A stretch of 28,569 nt of DNA from a virus. Below the pieces are notes generated by a model. It was not told the DNA's origin. It saw only the letters and a program-made list of their open reading frames with translations, and ran no database searches. Made by a program: the position numbers and the translations under genes. Positions 14,341 to 20,176 of this stretch are shown here, in pieces (the stretch's first letter is position 1; every line of letters starts with the position of its first letter). The stretch covers positions 1 through 28,569 of the IMG/VR virus record IMGVR_UViG_3300030107_004985; one strand, written 5' to 3'.

Positions 14341-14347
14341 CGTAGTG

Positions 14348-14365
14348 GTTGGCAAGGGAGCCAAC
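14348..14365 (+). ncRNA. 5'-terminal leader stem-loop
   Basis: GTTGGC (14348-14353) pairs with GCCAAC (14360-14365) around AAGGGA. It would lie at or within 1-2 nt of the predicted 5' end of the P2 transcript, with the ribosome site CCGAGGACGAA shortly after. Such 5' stem-loops can protect mRNA from decay. Confidence 0.55.
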
Positions 14366-14384
14366 ACAAACCGAGGACGAAGAC

Positions 14385-14714
14385 ATGGACCCATCAAAAG
14401 CATACGACACGCTCATTTCAGCAACCTACACCATCATTGGTAGGGTTATTGGCGCGGGTTATTACGATCCGTCCGCTCCAAACGTGGATTTGCAAATGGC
14501 CGCTCGCCTGTCGGCCATTACGGACGCCCAGACTAAGCCGGTAAAGCGTTCACGGGCCAACGCTGGCCAACTTGCCAAACAGATCAAAGCAGAGGATTTG
14601 CGACTGGTTCTGTCTCGCCGTAACGGTGGACCCAATCCGGTCGGAGAGTTCAGCGAGGAGCAAGCTAAACAAGTGATCACGGCCATCAATACCATCGCCA
14701 ATTTGGCATCTTGA
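14385..14714 (+). CDS. Unknown protein, first gene after promoter P2
   Basis: A 109-residue protein. ATG 14385 follows CCGAGGACGAAGAC; an in-frame upstream start (14349) would lie inside the leader stem-loop and is rejected. The sequence is helical and basic in the middle: DLQMAARLSAITDAQTKPVK then RSRANAGQLAKQIKAEDLRL, ending in a second helix (EEQAKQVITAINTIANLAS). The basic helical core could bind nucleic acid, but no defined motif is present. No family recognised. Confidence 0.6.
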   Translation: MDPSKAYDTLISATYTIIGRVIGAGYYDPSAPNVDLQMAARLSAITDAQTKPVKRSRANAGQLAKQIKAEDLRLVLSRRNGGPNPVGEFSEEQAKQVITAINTIANLAS

Positions 14715-14729
14715 CCCCGCCCCCAACCC

Positions 14730-14747
14730 GGCCCCCTCCGGGGGGCC
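14730..14747 (+). ncRNA. Intercistronic UNCG-tetraloop hairpin 3
   Basis: The same 7-bp stem as the other two copies (GGCCCCC / GGGGGCC) but with loop TCCG instead of TACG. Both loops belong to the UNCG class, so the change keeps the special fold. It starts 16 nt after the stop at 14714 and is followed by ACCGAGGACGAA. Confidence 0.8.
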
Positions 14748-14766
14748 AAAACCGAGGACGAAACAA

Positions 14767-15132
14767 ATGGAAGCAATTCTAATGTACCGCAGAGCGCACC
14801 CTGACGGCCACGGGCCCGAAGTGGTCGACGTTGTGTGTCCAGCATGCAGCGAAACCCGAACGCTCAACTATCACGGTTGGACAGAGGTGAAGTGCAGCGG
14901 ATGCGGTGAGGACATCACCCGCCCAGACGATGGGCTTCCGGCAGTAAGCCCGGCCGACGCGTTCGCAATCAAAATTCGGGTGATCTGCGAAGGCATGGAA
15001 ACCGATCACCGGGTGATGACATCACCGAACGGAAACGAGCCCGACGGCTACGCCTCGCGGCTTGACGTTTGGGTCCGTTTATTGTCGGACGCTATAGCGC
15101 GTTACGATGACTCACAACCAAAGCCATTTTAG
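14767..15132 (+). CDS. Zinc-ribbon protein, 121 residues
   Basis: ATG 14767 follows the shared hairpin and GAGGACGAA leader. A four-Cys zinc ribbon is clear: Cys24-Pro-Ala-Cys27 and Cys43-Ser-Gly-Cys46. The remainder (about 60-115) is a small mixed domain with RLDVWVRLLSDAIARYDD. The last residues, DDSQPKPF, recall the acidic-PF tip of SSB proteins, though without the Ile. The stop codon lies in a sequence (CCATTTTAGGAGG) that recurs at 18324. Probably nucleic-acid or protein binding; function unknown. Confidence 0.65.
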   Translation: MEAILMYRRAHPDGHGPEVVDVVCPACSETRTLNYHGWTEVKCSGCGEDITRPDDGLPAVSPADAFAIKIRVICEGMETDHRVMTSPNGNEPDGYASRLDVWVRLLSDAIARYDDSQPKPF

Positions 15133-15151
15133 GAGGACGAACGACATGGCA
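15124..15151 (+). repeat. Gene-boundary repeat, copy 1
   Basis: CCATTTTAGGAGGACGAACG through ACATGGCA spans the end of one gene (PF-stop), the ribosome site and the next start (ATG 15146). The same sequence recurs at 18324-18352 with a single extra A. It marks two equivalent gene boundaries 3.2 kb apart. Confidence 0.75.
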
Positions 15152-15796
15152 CCAGCAAAAGCAAAAACAAACGAACCGATCACAATGGACGCGCTACCGG
15201 CGGGATCCGTTGTTGAACTTCAGGGCAAACAGTACCCGACTCACGCGGGCCTGCTGGCACTGGCACACGCTCACGGGATGACCAGTATGCAGACGGACGT
15301 GCTGAGCTATCAGGACGGTGAAGCGGTCGTGAAGGCGACCGTGGAAGGCAGCCGGGGCACGTACACCGGACACGGCGACGCGAGCCCGGCCAACGTGAAC
15401 CGGAACATTGCCAGCGCGGTCCTGAGGATGGCCGAAACTCGGAGCCAGAACCGGGCGATCCGTGCTTACCTGGGGCTCGGTGCTACTACCTTAGAAGAAA
15501 TGCCCCCAGAGGCCCTTCAGGGCGGCGGCAACCGTCGACCAGCACCCAAGGCCCAGAGCAAGCCACAACGGCAGGCAGACGCCAACACAGCGCCAGCCAG
15601 CAGCCCATTAGACGGAGTGTTCACAGCGTGCCCCAAATGCGGCGGCAGAATTTGGGATAACGGCAAAAGGAAGCAGGCGGAGCCCGATTGGCGCGGGCCG
15701 TGGTTCTCGTGTCGTGACAAGGACGGCTGTGGGTGGGCTACCTGGGACGCACCAACAGCAGCAGCGGAAGGGGGCGACGATGGGATCCCTTTTTAA
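15146..15796 (+). CDS. Putative ssDNA-annealing/binding protein with zinc finger and SSB-like tip
   Basis: A 216-residue protein; ATG 15146 is chosen for its GGAGG site, over an in-frame start at 15107 inside the previous gene. Residues about 18-118 form a conserved phage domain with GTYTGHGDASPANVNRNI then LRMAETRSQNRAIRAYLGL. The Gly-x-Gly-Asp turn followed by a helix of the A-x-x-R-A-x-R type recalls Rad52-fold annealing proteins. A Pro/Ala/Gln linker leads to a C-terminal zinc-binding block (CPKCGG ... CRDKDGCGW). The last residues, GGDDGIPF, closely match the acidic DDDIPF tip that SSB proteins use to recruit repair enzymes. With RusA and the O-like initiator nearby, a recombination/replication role fits. 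The Rad52 link is a tentative inference. Confidence 0.5.
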   Translation: MAPAKAKTNEPITMDALPAGSVVELQGKQYPTHAGLLALAHAHGMTSMQTDVLSYQDGEAVVKATVEGSRGTYTGHGDASPANVNRNIASAVLRMAETRSQNRAIRAYLGLGATTLEEMPPEALQGGGNRRPAPKAQSKPQRQADANTAPASSPLDGVFTACPKCGGRIWDNGKRKQAEPDWRGPWFSCRDKDGCGWATWDAPTAAAEGGDDGIPF

Positions 15797-16247
15797 TGGT
15801 GACACGCTCCAGGCCGCGCGGCGCGAGATACGCGAACAAATCGACGAGGGGGTAACGTGCCCATGCTGCGGGCAGTATGCGAAGCGATACAAGCGCGCGA
15901 TCCATTCAACGATGGCGCGGTGGTTGATCTGGCTAGTTAGGGAGTCGAAGCGGACCCCTGGCGGTTGGGTTGACATCAAACGCGCCCCGGTTCGCGGTGG
16001 TGACTATGCGAAGCTAGGCCACTGGGGGATGATAACTCAGGCCGAGCCAAGCGGAGCCAGTAAGCGATCGGGACTGTGGCGGCCTACCGAGAAAGGAATT
16101 CAATTCGCGTACAGTGCGATCCGGGTGCCGTCCCATGTGTTTTTATTCAATGGCACCGTCGACGGATGGTCAAACACGACAGTCGACATCCGCGAGGCCT
16201 TAGGTCATCGTTTCGATTATCTCGAATTGATGGGGATCAACCCATGA
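15780..16247 (+). CDS. Winged-helix-like protein with CPCC motif
   Basis: A 155-residue protein starting inside the previous gene (17-nt overlap). Cys27, Cys29 and Cys30 in VTCPCCGQYAKRYKR suggest a metal site, though a second cysteine pair is missing. The middle (STMARWLIWLVRESK, then DYAKLGHWGMITQAE and SGLWRPTEKGIQFA) has the helix/helix/wing look of a winged-helix domain, ending with a strand pair (VPSHVFLFNGTVDGW). This type recurs in phage early regions as conserved hypothetical proteins. Its stop overlaps the next ATG (ATGA). DNA binding is inferred. Confidence 0.6.
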   Translation: MGSLFNGDTLQAARREIREQIDEGVTCPCCGQYAKRYKRAIHSTMARWLIWLVRESKRTPGGWVDIKRAPVRGGDYAKLGHWGMITQAEPSGASKRSGLWRPTEKGIQFAYSAIRVPSHVFLFNGTVDGWSNTTVDIREALGHRFDYLELMGINP

Positions 16248-16504
16248 AGACCGGCACATTGATGCGAGGTAAGACGCCTTTGGGCGTGTTGGAAGTTGTG
16301 TGTTCTTGGGACGTGTCAGCCAAGGAGATAGCCGAAGAACTGCACCGGCCGCGCTCGGTAGTGTGGCGAGCGATAGTGCTGCTGAGACAGCGCGGATGGG
16401 TCGAAGACAAGAAGCCGCGGCGGTGGAATCAGATAATAAGACCCACCGAAGCAGGCCGCGCGGCGTTGTCGCGGTTTTTGGCAGGCGGTAAAGATGACAG
16501 GTGA
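16244..16504 (+). CDS. Winged-helix DNA-binding protein, 86 residues
   Basis: Starts at ATGA, overlapping the upstream stop. The sequence fits a winged helix of the MarR/DUF-type: first helix LGVLEVVCSWD, HTH VSAKEIAEELHRPRSVVWRA, then the helix/wing (LLRQRGWVEDKKPRRW) and IIRPTEAGRAALSRFL. Such R-x-T-x-x-G-x-x-A ends are typical of wHTH proteins. Likely a transcription regulator of the early genes. It is the second of four consecutive DNA-binding-like genes. Confidence 0.7.
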   Translation: MKTGTLMRGKTPLGVLEVVCSWDVSAKEIAEELHRPRSVVWRAIVLLRQRGWVEDKKPRRWNQIIRPTEAGRAALSRFLAGGKDDR

Positions 16505-16508
16505 GGCA

Positions 16509-16769
16509 ATGGCAAGCAACTCGATCGATCCGCATATGCTGCCCTTGGCTGTGCTGATGGCGATCGGCACTACCGATGTCGGACTGTGGGACGATATCAG
16601 GATCGCGCGCGCGTTCGATGTCCTACCCAGCGAGGCGCGGCAGGTACTGAACGATCTGGAGGATTGGGGAATGCTGAGGGCTGACGGCCGCGAAAACTAC
16701 CACATCACATACCGGGGAACGCAGAATTTGCGCGTCTATTTACCCGGCGGGATAATCCCGAAAGCATAG
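16509..16769 (+). CDS. Winged-helix-like protein, about 86 residues
   Basis: I chose ATG 16509, which has GGTGA 4 nt upstream and the same ACAGGTGARGCNATG context as the gene at 12430; an in-frame ATG at 16494 would add five residues and overlap the previous gene by 11 nt. The product has helices (LPLAVLMAIGTTDVGLWDDI, VLPSEARQVLNDLEDWG) followed by a wing-like strand pair (MLRADGRENYHITYRG), a small winged-helix arrangement. No metal site. DNA binding is inferred from this layout and from the neighbouring HTH genes. Confidence 0.55.
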   Translation: MASNSIDPHMLPLAVLMAIGTTDVGLWDDIRIARAFDVLPSEARQVLNDLEDWGMLRADGRENYHITYRGTQNLRVYLPGGIIPKA

Positions 16770-16778
16770 GAGGACGAC

Positions 16779-17006
16779 ATGAAGACAGGAACGATATTGC
16801 GAGTGCTCCGGCAGGCGGCAGGACTCACCCAGCAACAGCTAGCAGAACACACCACAGCGCACGGTCTAAAGCAGCCCCGGATCTCATTGATTGAGGCAGG
16901 GCAGGCGATGCCCTCAGCGGTTCAACTGGCGGTTATGCTGGACGCTGTGAAGGCATCGGACGATCAACGGTTGGGGATTTTGCGGGGGTTAAGCCGTGGC
17001 CGGTAG
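16779..17006 (+). CDS. XRE/Cro-CI family HTH regulator
   Basis: A 75-residue protein with a perfect TAGGAGGACGAC ribosome site. Residues about 4-58 form a standard XRE domain: LRVLRQAAGLTQQQLAEHT, then LKQPRISLIEAGQAMPSA and LAVMLDAV. It is a single small domain without the CI-type protease region, so it resembles Cro or a host-type antitoxin HTH. It probably represses a promoter in this region. Its end overlaps the RusA start by 11 nt. No repressor partner on the opposite strand, so a classical lysogeny switch is not visible. Confidence 0.8.
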   Translation: MKTGTILRVLRQAAGLTQQQLAEHTTAHGLKQPRISLIEAGQAMPSAVQLAVMLDAVKASDDQRLGILRGLSRGR

Positions 17007-17463
17007 CTGGGTGGAAATCATACGCGACACGATACCAGGGCAACCGGTCCCAAAAGGCCGGCCCCGGTTCTACATGCGCGGCAAGTCGCCACGGGTGCAC
17101 ACGGACGCAAAGACGAGGGCCTTTGAGTCGTTAGTCGCTCAGGTGTTAGCCACCAGCCCCCAAACCAGGGGGCAACCCCGGCCCATGTGCCCCGATCGGT
17201 CACCGGTTCGCGTTGACATTGTGGCCATCTTTCAAAGGCCGGTCGCAATGCATGCGCGCAAATACCCTGATTCGCTATTGCCGCATGCCTGCAGACCCGA
17301 CCTGGATAACGTTATCAAATCTTGTGTTGATGGCATCCAAGCCACCAACGGGTTGATATGGAAAGACGATGGCCAAGTTCAATGCATCCGGGCCGAGTCG
17401 TGGTACGCCGAAAAGGGCGGTATTCCACGAACCGAGATCGCGATCTATCGGTGGAACGGTTAA
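16996..17463 (+). CDS. rusA: RusA family Holliday junction resolvase
   Basis: A 155-residue protein with a GTG start inside the XRE gene. It carries the RusA signatures: PVPKGRPRF (17-25), a first acidic residue in VRVDIVAIF (Asp74), the main motif RPDLDNVIKSCVDGI (100-114; Asp102, Asp104, Lys108, Asp112) and WKDDGQV (122-128). RusA dimers cut Holliday junctions formed during phage recombination and replication before packaging. The length is close to the family norm. All catalytic acids are present, so it should be active. It sits with the annealing-like protein and replication genes. Confidence 0.92.
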   Translation: MAGSWVEIIRDTIPGQPVPKGRPRFYMRGKSPRVHTDAKTRAFESLVAQVLATSPQTRGQPRPMCPDRSPVRVDIVAIFQRPVAMHARKYPDSLLPHACRPDLDNVIKSCVDGIQATNGLIWKDDGQVQCIRAESWYAEKGGIPRTEIAIYRWNG

Positions 17464-17474
17464 ACCTTACACTG

Positions 17475-17551
17475 TCGGGGTAGCTCCCCGATTGAACGCT
17501 TTGCCTGTAGTGTTCCGCTCCCCCGCCCAAACGGGGGGGCGCTTACAGGCA
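17475..17551 (+). promoter_or_regulatory. Structured leader before the initiator gene
   Basis: Three pairings can form: TCGGGG (17475-17480) with CCCCGA (17486-17491); a 10-bp stem with one G-U pair, 17516-17525 with 17532-17541, loop CCCAAA; and an outer TGCCTGTA (17502-17509) with TACAGGCA (17544-17551) enclosing the second hairpin. It fills most of the 116-bp gap before ATG 17580. It could be a terminator of the upstream operon or a control element for initiator synthesis. Confidence 0.6.
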
Positions 17552-17579
17552 CAAACACACCAAACAGGAAACAGGCAAC

Positions 17580-18332
17580 ATGAAGCAATGGCACCCCGTC
17601 CCGCGGGCAATGATTGACGACGAATTACTAAGGCGGTGGGACCGCGATAACCCCGCGCCGGATCTAGTGGTCCACATGGTTTTAGTGTCTCGCATACTCA
17701 GCGGGAACCCATGGGGCCGGGCCAAATTAGCCGCCTGGTCAGGGCTCACAAAACACTCCGCGACGAAGGCAATCAAGGCCGCGCAACAGTGGGTCAATGA
17801 GTGGAATTCGGGCACTTTTCAGCCAGTAGACGATCGAGCACACGGGCAGCAGTCACCAACGATTACCGACAGTTACGGCGACGAATCGGGCAACATTCGG
17901 GCAGAAACCGGGCACAAATCGGGCACAAATCGGCATCACGCGCGCGGAATTACAGATACAAACACAAAACAAAACAATACAGATCCATCAATTAAACCCG
18001 TCGGAAACGAACAAGTCCGCCAGCTATGGGCAGACCTCAACTCACGGCGAGCCATTGACAAGGGCGGCAAGGCGCGCACGCTGAAGCTTACGCCGCAGAT
18101 AGCGCGAGCACTGCGCGAGGCGTTGACGTATTCGCAGCCGGTGGATGTGCTTAGGGCCTATGAGTGGTTTCTAACGGCAGCCGACGCCCGATGGTGGCAA
18201 GATAACGGGTGCGACTTGGTGACGTTCTGCAGACAGAAACACATTGGGGAGTTCATCAATAAATCGCAGGAATGGACCCCGGAGATCGAAGCAAAACAAC
18301 AGGCTGAAGCGGCCAACGTGATACCATTTTAA
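17580..18332 (+). CDS. Replication initiator (lambda O-like)
   Basis: A 250-residue protein after the structured leader, with GGAAACAGG as ribosome site. The N-terminal half has a helix-turn-helix (NPWGRAKLAAWSGLTKHSAT, about 43-62) as in phage replication proteins. A low-complexity linker (about 95-145) contains the DNA iteron array. The C-terminal domain (LRAYEWFLTAADARWWQDNG, FCRQKHIGEFINKSQEW) is typical of phage initiators that recruit the helicase loader, encoded just downstream. It ends AANVIPF. By analogy with lambda O it should bind the iterons and open the AT-rich stretch. Initiator role is well supported by architecture and context. Confidence 0.72.
   Translation: MKQWHPVPRAMIDDELLRRWDRDNPAPDLVVHMVLVSRILSGNPWGRAKLAAWSGLTKHSATKAIKAAQQWVNEWNSGTFQPVDDRAHGQQSPTITDSYGDESGNIRAETGHKSGTNRHHARGITDTNTKQNNTDPSIKPVGNEQVRQLWADLNSRRAIDKGGKARTLKLTPQIARALREALTYSQPVDVLRAYEWFLTAADARWWQDNGCDLVTFCRQKHIGEFINKSQEWTPEIEAKQQAEAANVIPF
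17884..17938 (+). repeat. Five tandem 11-bp iterons (putative origin)
   Basis: Units start at 17884, 17895, 17906, 17917 and 17928: AATCGGGCAAC, ATTCGGGCAGA, AACCGGGCACA, AATCGGGCACA, AATCGGCATCA. The period is exactly 11 bp, not a multiple of three, so the encoded peptide is not repetitive and selection must act on the DNA. Lies inside the initiator gene, as in lambda. Confidence 0.75.
17948..17996 (+). other. AT-rich stretch next to iterons (putative unwinding element)
   Basis: 49 bp with only 12 G/C (about 76% AT) in a GC-rich genome, starting 10 bp after the last iteron. In lambda an AT-rich segment also lies beside the iterons inside gene O and is where the duplex opens. Confidence 0.6.
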
Positions 18333-18352
18333 GGAGGACGAACGACATGGCA
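18324..18352 (+). repeat. Gene-boundary repeat, copy 2
   Basis: The same PF-stop/ribosome-site/start sequence as 15124-15151, with one extra A after CCATTTTA. It joins the initiator gene to the loader gene. Shared boundary sequences of this kind can serve as joints for module exchange by homologous recombination. Confidence 0.75.
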
Positions 18353-18865
18353 ACGACAGAAAAGGTGCGGGCAATGCTGCGCACGTATGGCAAAAACTAC
18401 GGCAAGCCTGAACGGTGGGCTGACGATGCTTTCGGGCTTTGGTTTAACGCGCTGAAGTCATACAGTGACGAGGACGTTAGCCGCATAGGGCGCGACCTTA
18501 TGGCTAAACGCCACAGAATGCCTACTGTAGCGACGTTTCTGGAGGTACTGAAGGCTGACCCCCTGACGACGCGCCCGGAGGCGGCACAGGGCTGTGGGGC
18601 GTGTTCTGGCACTGGATGGCGTGAGGTGTCTTGGCATCGATGGAACGATCAACGGCTGCAGGTCACCAGCTACGCGGCTGGGTGCGACTGTCCAAAGGGG
18701 CGACGGTTGACCGGTGGCGCAGCGCTTCCATGGTCGGAGGTTGTCGAGCGATACAAGGCCGACCCCAGCACCGAAGCGGTCTACCACACCACAGCAGCAC
18801 ACCCGGCGCTAACGACTGAAGAACGATATCACCCTGACATTGTGGCGCGGCTCCGCAATCGGTAG
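18347..18865 (+). CDS. Helicase loader-like protein with Cys-rich insert
   Basis: A 172-residue protein right after the initiator, with an AAGGAGG site. Residues about 10-70 (YGKPERWADDAFGLWFNALK, SDEDVSRIGRDLMAKRHRMP, VATFLEVLK) have the helical W-x-x-x-L-x-x-Y/F-x-D-x-x-V-x-x-A-type pattern of phage helicase loaders of the G39P kind. Residues 83-119 add Cys83-x-x-Cys86 and Cys113-x-Cys115, a DnaJ-like CxxCxGxG fragment (CGACSGTGW) that may bind zinc. The pair would load the host replicative helicase, since no phage helicase, primase or polymerase is encoded. Loader role is inferred from context and pattern. Confidence 0.6.
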   Translation: MATTEKVRAMLRTYGKNYGKPERWADDAFGLWFNALKSYSDEDVSRIGRDLMAKRHRMPTVATFLEVLKADPLTTRPEAAQGCGACSGTGWREVSWHRWNDQRLQVTSYAAGCDCPKGRRLTGGAALPWSEVVERYKADPSTEAVYHTTAAHPALTTEERYHPDIVARLRNR

Positions 18866-18925
18866 CCGTTAGCGGTAGACCGGCGCGGCGTCGGCTGATA
18901 CCGTAAAGCAAACAGGGGGCCACCA

Positions 18926-19237
18926 ATGGAAGCGATAGTGGATCAACTAATGGCGGGGGGTCACCTGGGGCTTTTTGCGGCGTTCCTTGTTTGGCAGTTC
19001 ATCGCGTTACAAAAGCGGCTCGATCGGTTGGTTGAATCGTTCCAATCACAACTGAAGGACATCAACGACAATTACGATCAGAGGCTGGTAAGCATGCGCG
19101 AGCGATACGACACAGTAATTCGCGAGGCTCGCACCGAGCGTGACGCCGACGCGCGCGAGTTCATGGCGACACGGGCCAAGATTCAGGAACAGATAACCGC
19201 CAAGCTTGATCGGCTGATTGCGACTGTTAAGAATTGA
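18926..19237 (+). CDS. Membrane-anchored coiled-coil protein (BhlA-like layout)
   Basis: A 103-residue protein: an N-terminal hydrophobic helix (HLGLFAAFLVWQFIALQ, about 13-29) followed by a long charged coiled coil (KRLDRLVESFQSQLKDIND, RLVSMRERYDTVIREARTER). The layout resembles BhlA-type holin-like proteins, but it also fits an inner spanin. It is separate from the lysis cassette and just upstream of the packaging genes. A GGGGGCC stretch precedes ATG; the ribosome site is AGGGGG. Function unknown. Confidence 0.6.
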   Translation: MEAIVDQLMAGGHLGLFAAFLVWQFIALQKRLDRLVESFQSQLKDINDNYDQRLVSMRERYDTVIREARTERDADAREFMATRAKIQEQITAKLDRLIATVKN

Positions 19238-19268
19238 CGGGCGCGGTGGGAATAGATAAACTACCACC

Positions 19269-19742
19269 GTGGGACGTAAACACACTGACGAAGAAGTAAG
19301 GGCACGCCGTGAGGTCGTTGAGGCGTGTTTGGTGCGGGGTGAATGGACCCTGACCAGACAGGCCCAGGTGGCCGATCAATTCGATGTGAGCCCCAACCAA
19401 GTCAGGAAGGATGCGGCGCTGATTCGCCGGGAGTGGGCAAGCCAAGACCAAGAGCAAACGACCGAGGAGATCCGTAGCGATTGGCGGCAGCGGGTGCAGG
19501 CCACCATCAACCAGGCCATGGACCTGGGGCACACCACCACGGTGGCCCGGCTGCTGGCTACTGAAGCGCGCGTGTTGGGCTTGGAGGCTCCGCAGCAGGT
19601 GGACATCCGGGCGCAGGTCCATACCATCGATGACGCGCCACGGCTGGCCGCTGAGCTACTCAAGGCGCTGCCGGCGGCGTGTGACTTGCTGGGGGTTGAT
19701 GCACCGGCGCTGCCAATGATTCAACAACAGGAGGACGAATGA
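19269..19742 (+). CDS. Terminase small subunit-like protein
   Basis: A 157-residue protein with a GTG start. An N-terminal helix-turn-helix (TRQAQVADQFDVSPNQVRKD, about 29-48) and RREWASQ are followed by a helical middle (VQATINQAMDLGHTTTVARL, then LATEARVLGLEAPQQVDIRA). The A-x-x-x-L-G-L-x-A-P-x-x-V-D sequence is typical of TerS proteins, which recognise the packaging site and regulate the large subunit. It lies upstream of TerL but separated by two genes. The stop overlaps the next start (ATGA). HTH certain, TerS role likely. Confidence 0.7.
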   Translation: MGRKHTDEEVRARREVVEACLVRGEWTLTRQAQVADQFDVSPNQVRKDAALIRREWASQDQEQTTEEIRSDWRQRVQATINQAMDLGHTTTVARLLATEARVLGLEAPQQVDIRAQVHTIDDAPRLAAELLKALPAACDLLGVDAPALPMIQQQEDE

Positions 19743-20176
19743 TGTCGGAGAAAAGAAAACCAGAAACACCTACCTCGATGCGATTGCCGCAGGAATGGAT
19801 CGATCGTGCCGATGAGGTAGCAGAGAAGCTGGAGAACGGGGGAGAGTTGGCAGCATTTGGAACGGTGACACGGGCGACCGTGCTTCGGCTGGCGTTAGAG
19901 CGTGGGCTCTCGGGCTTGGAAAGTGACGTCTACTACAACGCGCCGGGCTGGGTGTTCTATCAGGGCCCGACGTTGACCAGTTCTATCGAGTGGCAATTAG
20001 AGCGAGAGCGAATCAACAAACACAACGACGCTATTCGGTCAGGCGGTATATGCGACGGGTCGTGCGGTGGTCGTTGCGGCGATGTTGCGGCGATAGTTAA
20101 AACCGAAGCGGACATAGATTCAAAGTGGTCAGTCTTACAACTTGATAGAAATCAGCTTTCAAAGTCTACCGAATGA
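19739..20176 (+). CDS. Ribbon-helix-helix-like protein with Cys-rich segment
   Basis: A 145-residue protein with AGGAGG 6 nt before an ATGATG start; the first ATG gives a 4-nt overlap with TerS. The first 60 residues (PTSMRLPQEWIDRADEVAEK, then TRATVLRLALERGLSGLE) fit a ribbon-helix-helix DNA-binding domain: one strand, helix, turn, helix. A short Cys-rich piece (ICDGSCGGRCGDV, near 104-116) may bind a metal. The end is polar. It is placed between TerS and the methyltransferase with 4-nt overlaps on both sides. It may regulate this block. Function inferred from the fold only. Confidence 0.6.
   Translation: MMSEKRKPETPTSMRLPQEWIDRADEVAEKLENGGELAAFGTVTRATVLRLALERGLSGLESDVYYNAPGWVFYQGPTLTSSIEWQLERERINKHNDAIRSGGICDGSCGGRCGDVAAIVKTEADIDSKWSVLQLDRNQLSKSTE

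Noticed and set aside
16779-17006. A lysogeny switch around the XRE gene
   Set aside because: No divergent repressor, integrase, excisionase or attachment site is found; all genes read in the + direction. The XRE protein alone is not enough to claim a temperate life style.
18866-18925. Promoter or tRNA in the short gap before the membrane coiled-coil gene
   Set aside because: Only a weak AGCCG/CGGCT pairing is visible; no -35/-10 pair with a good spacer and no cloverleaf could be drawn.
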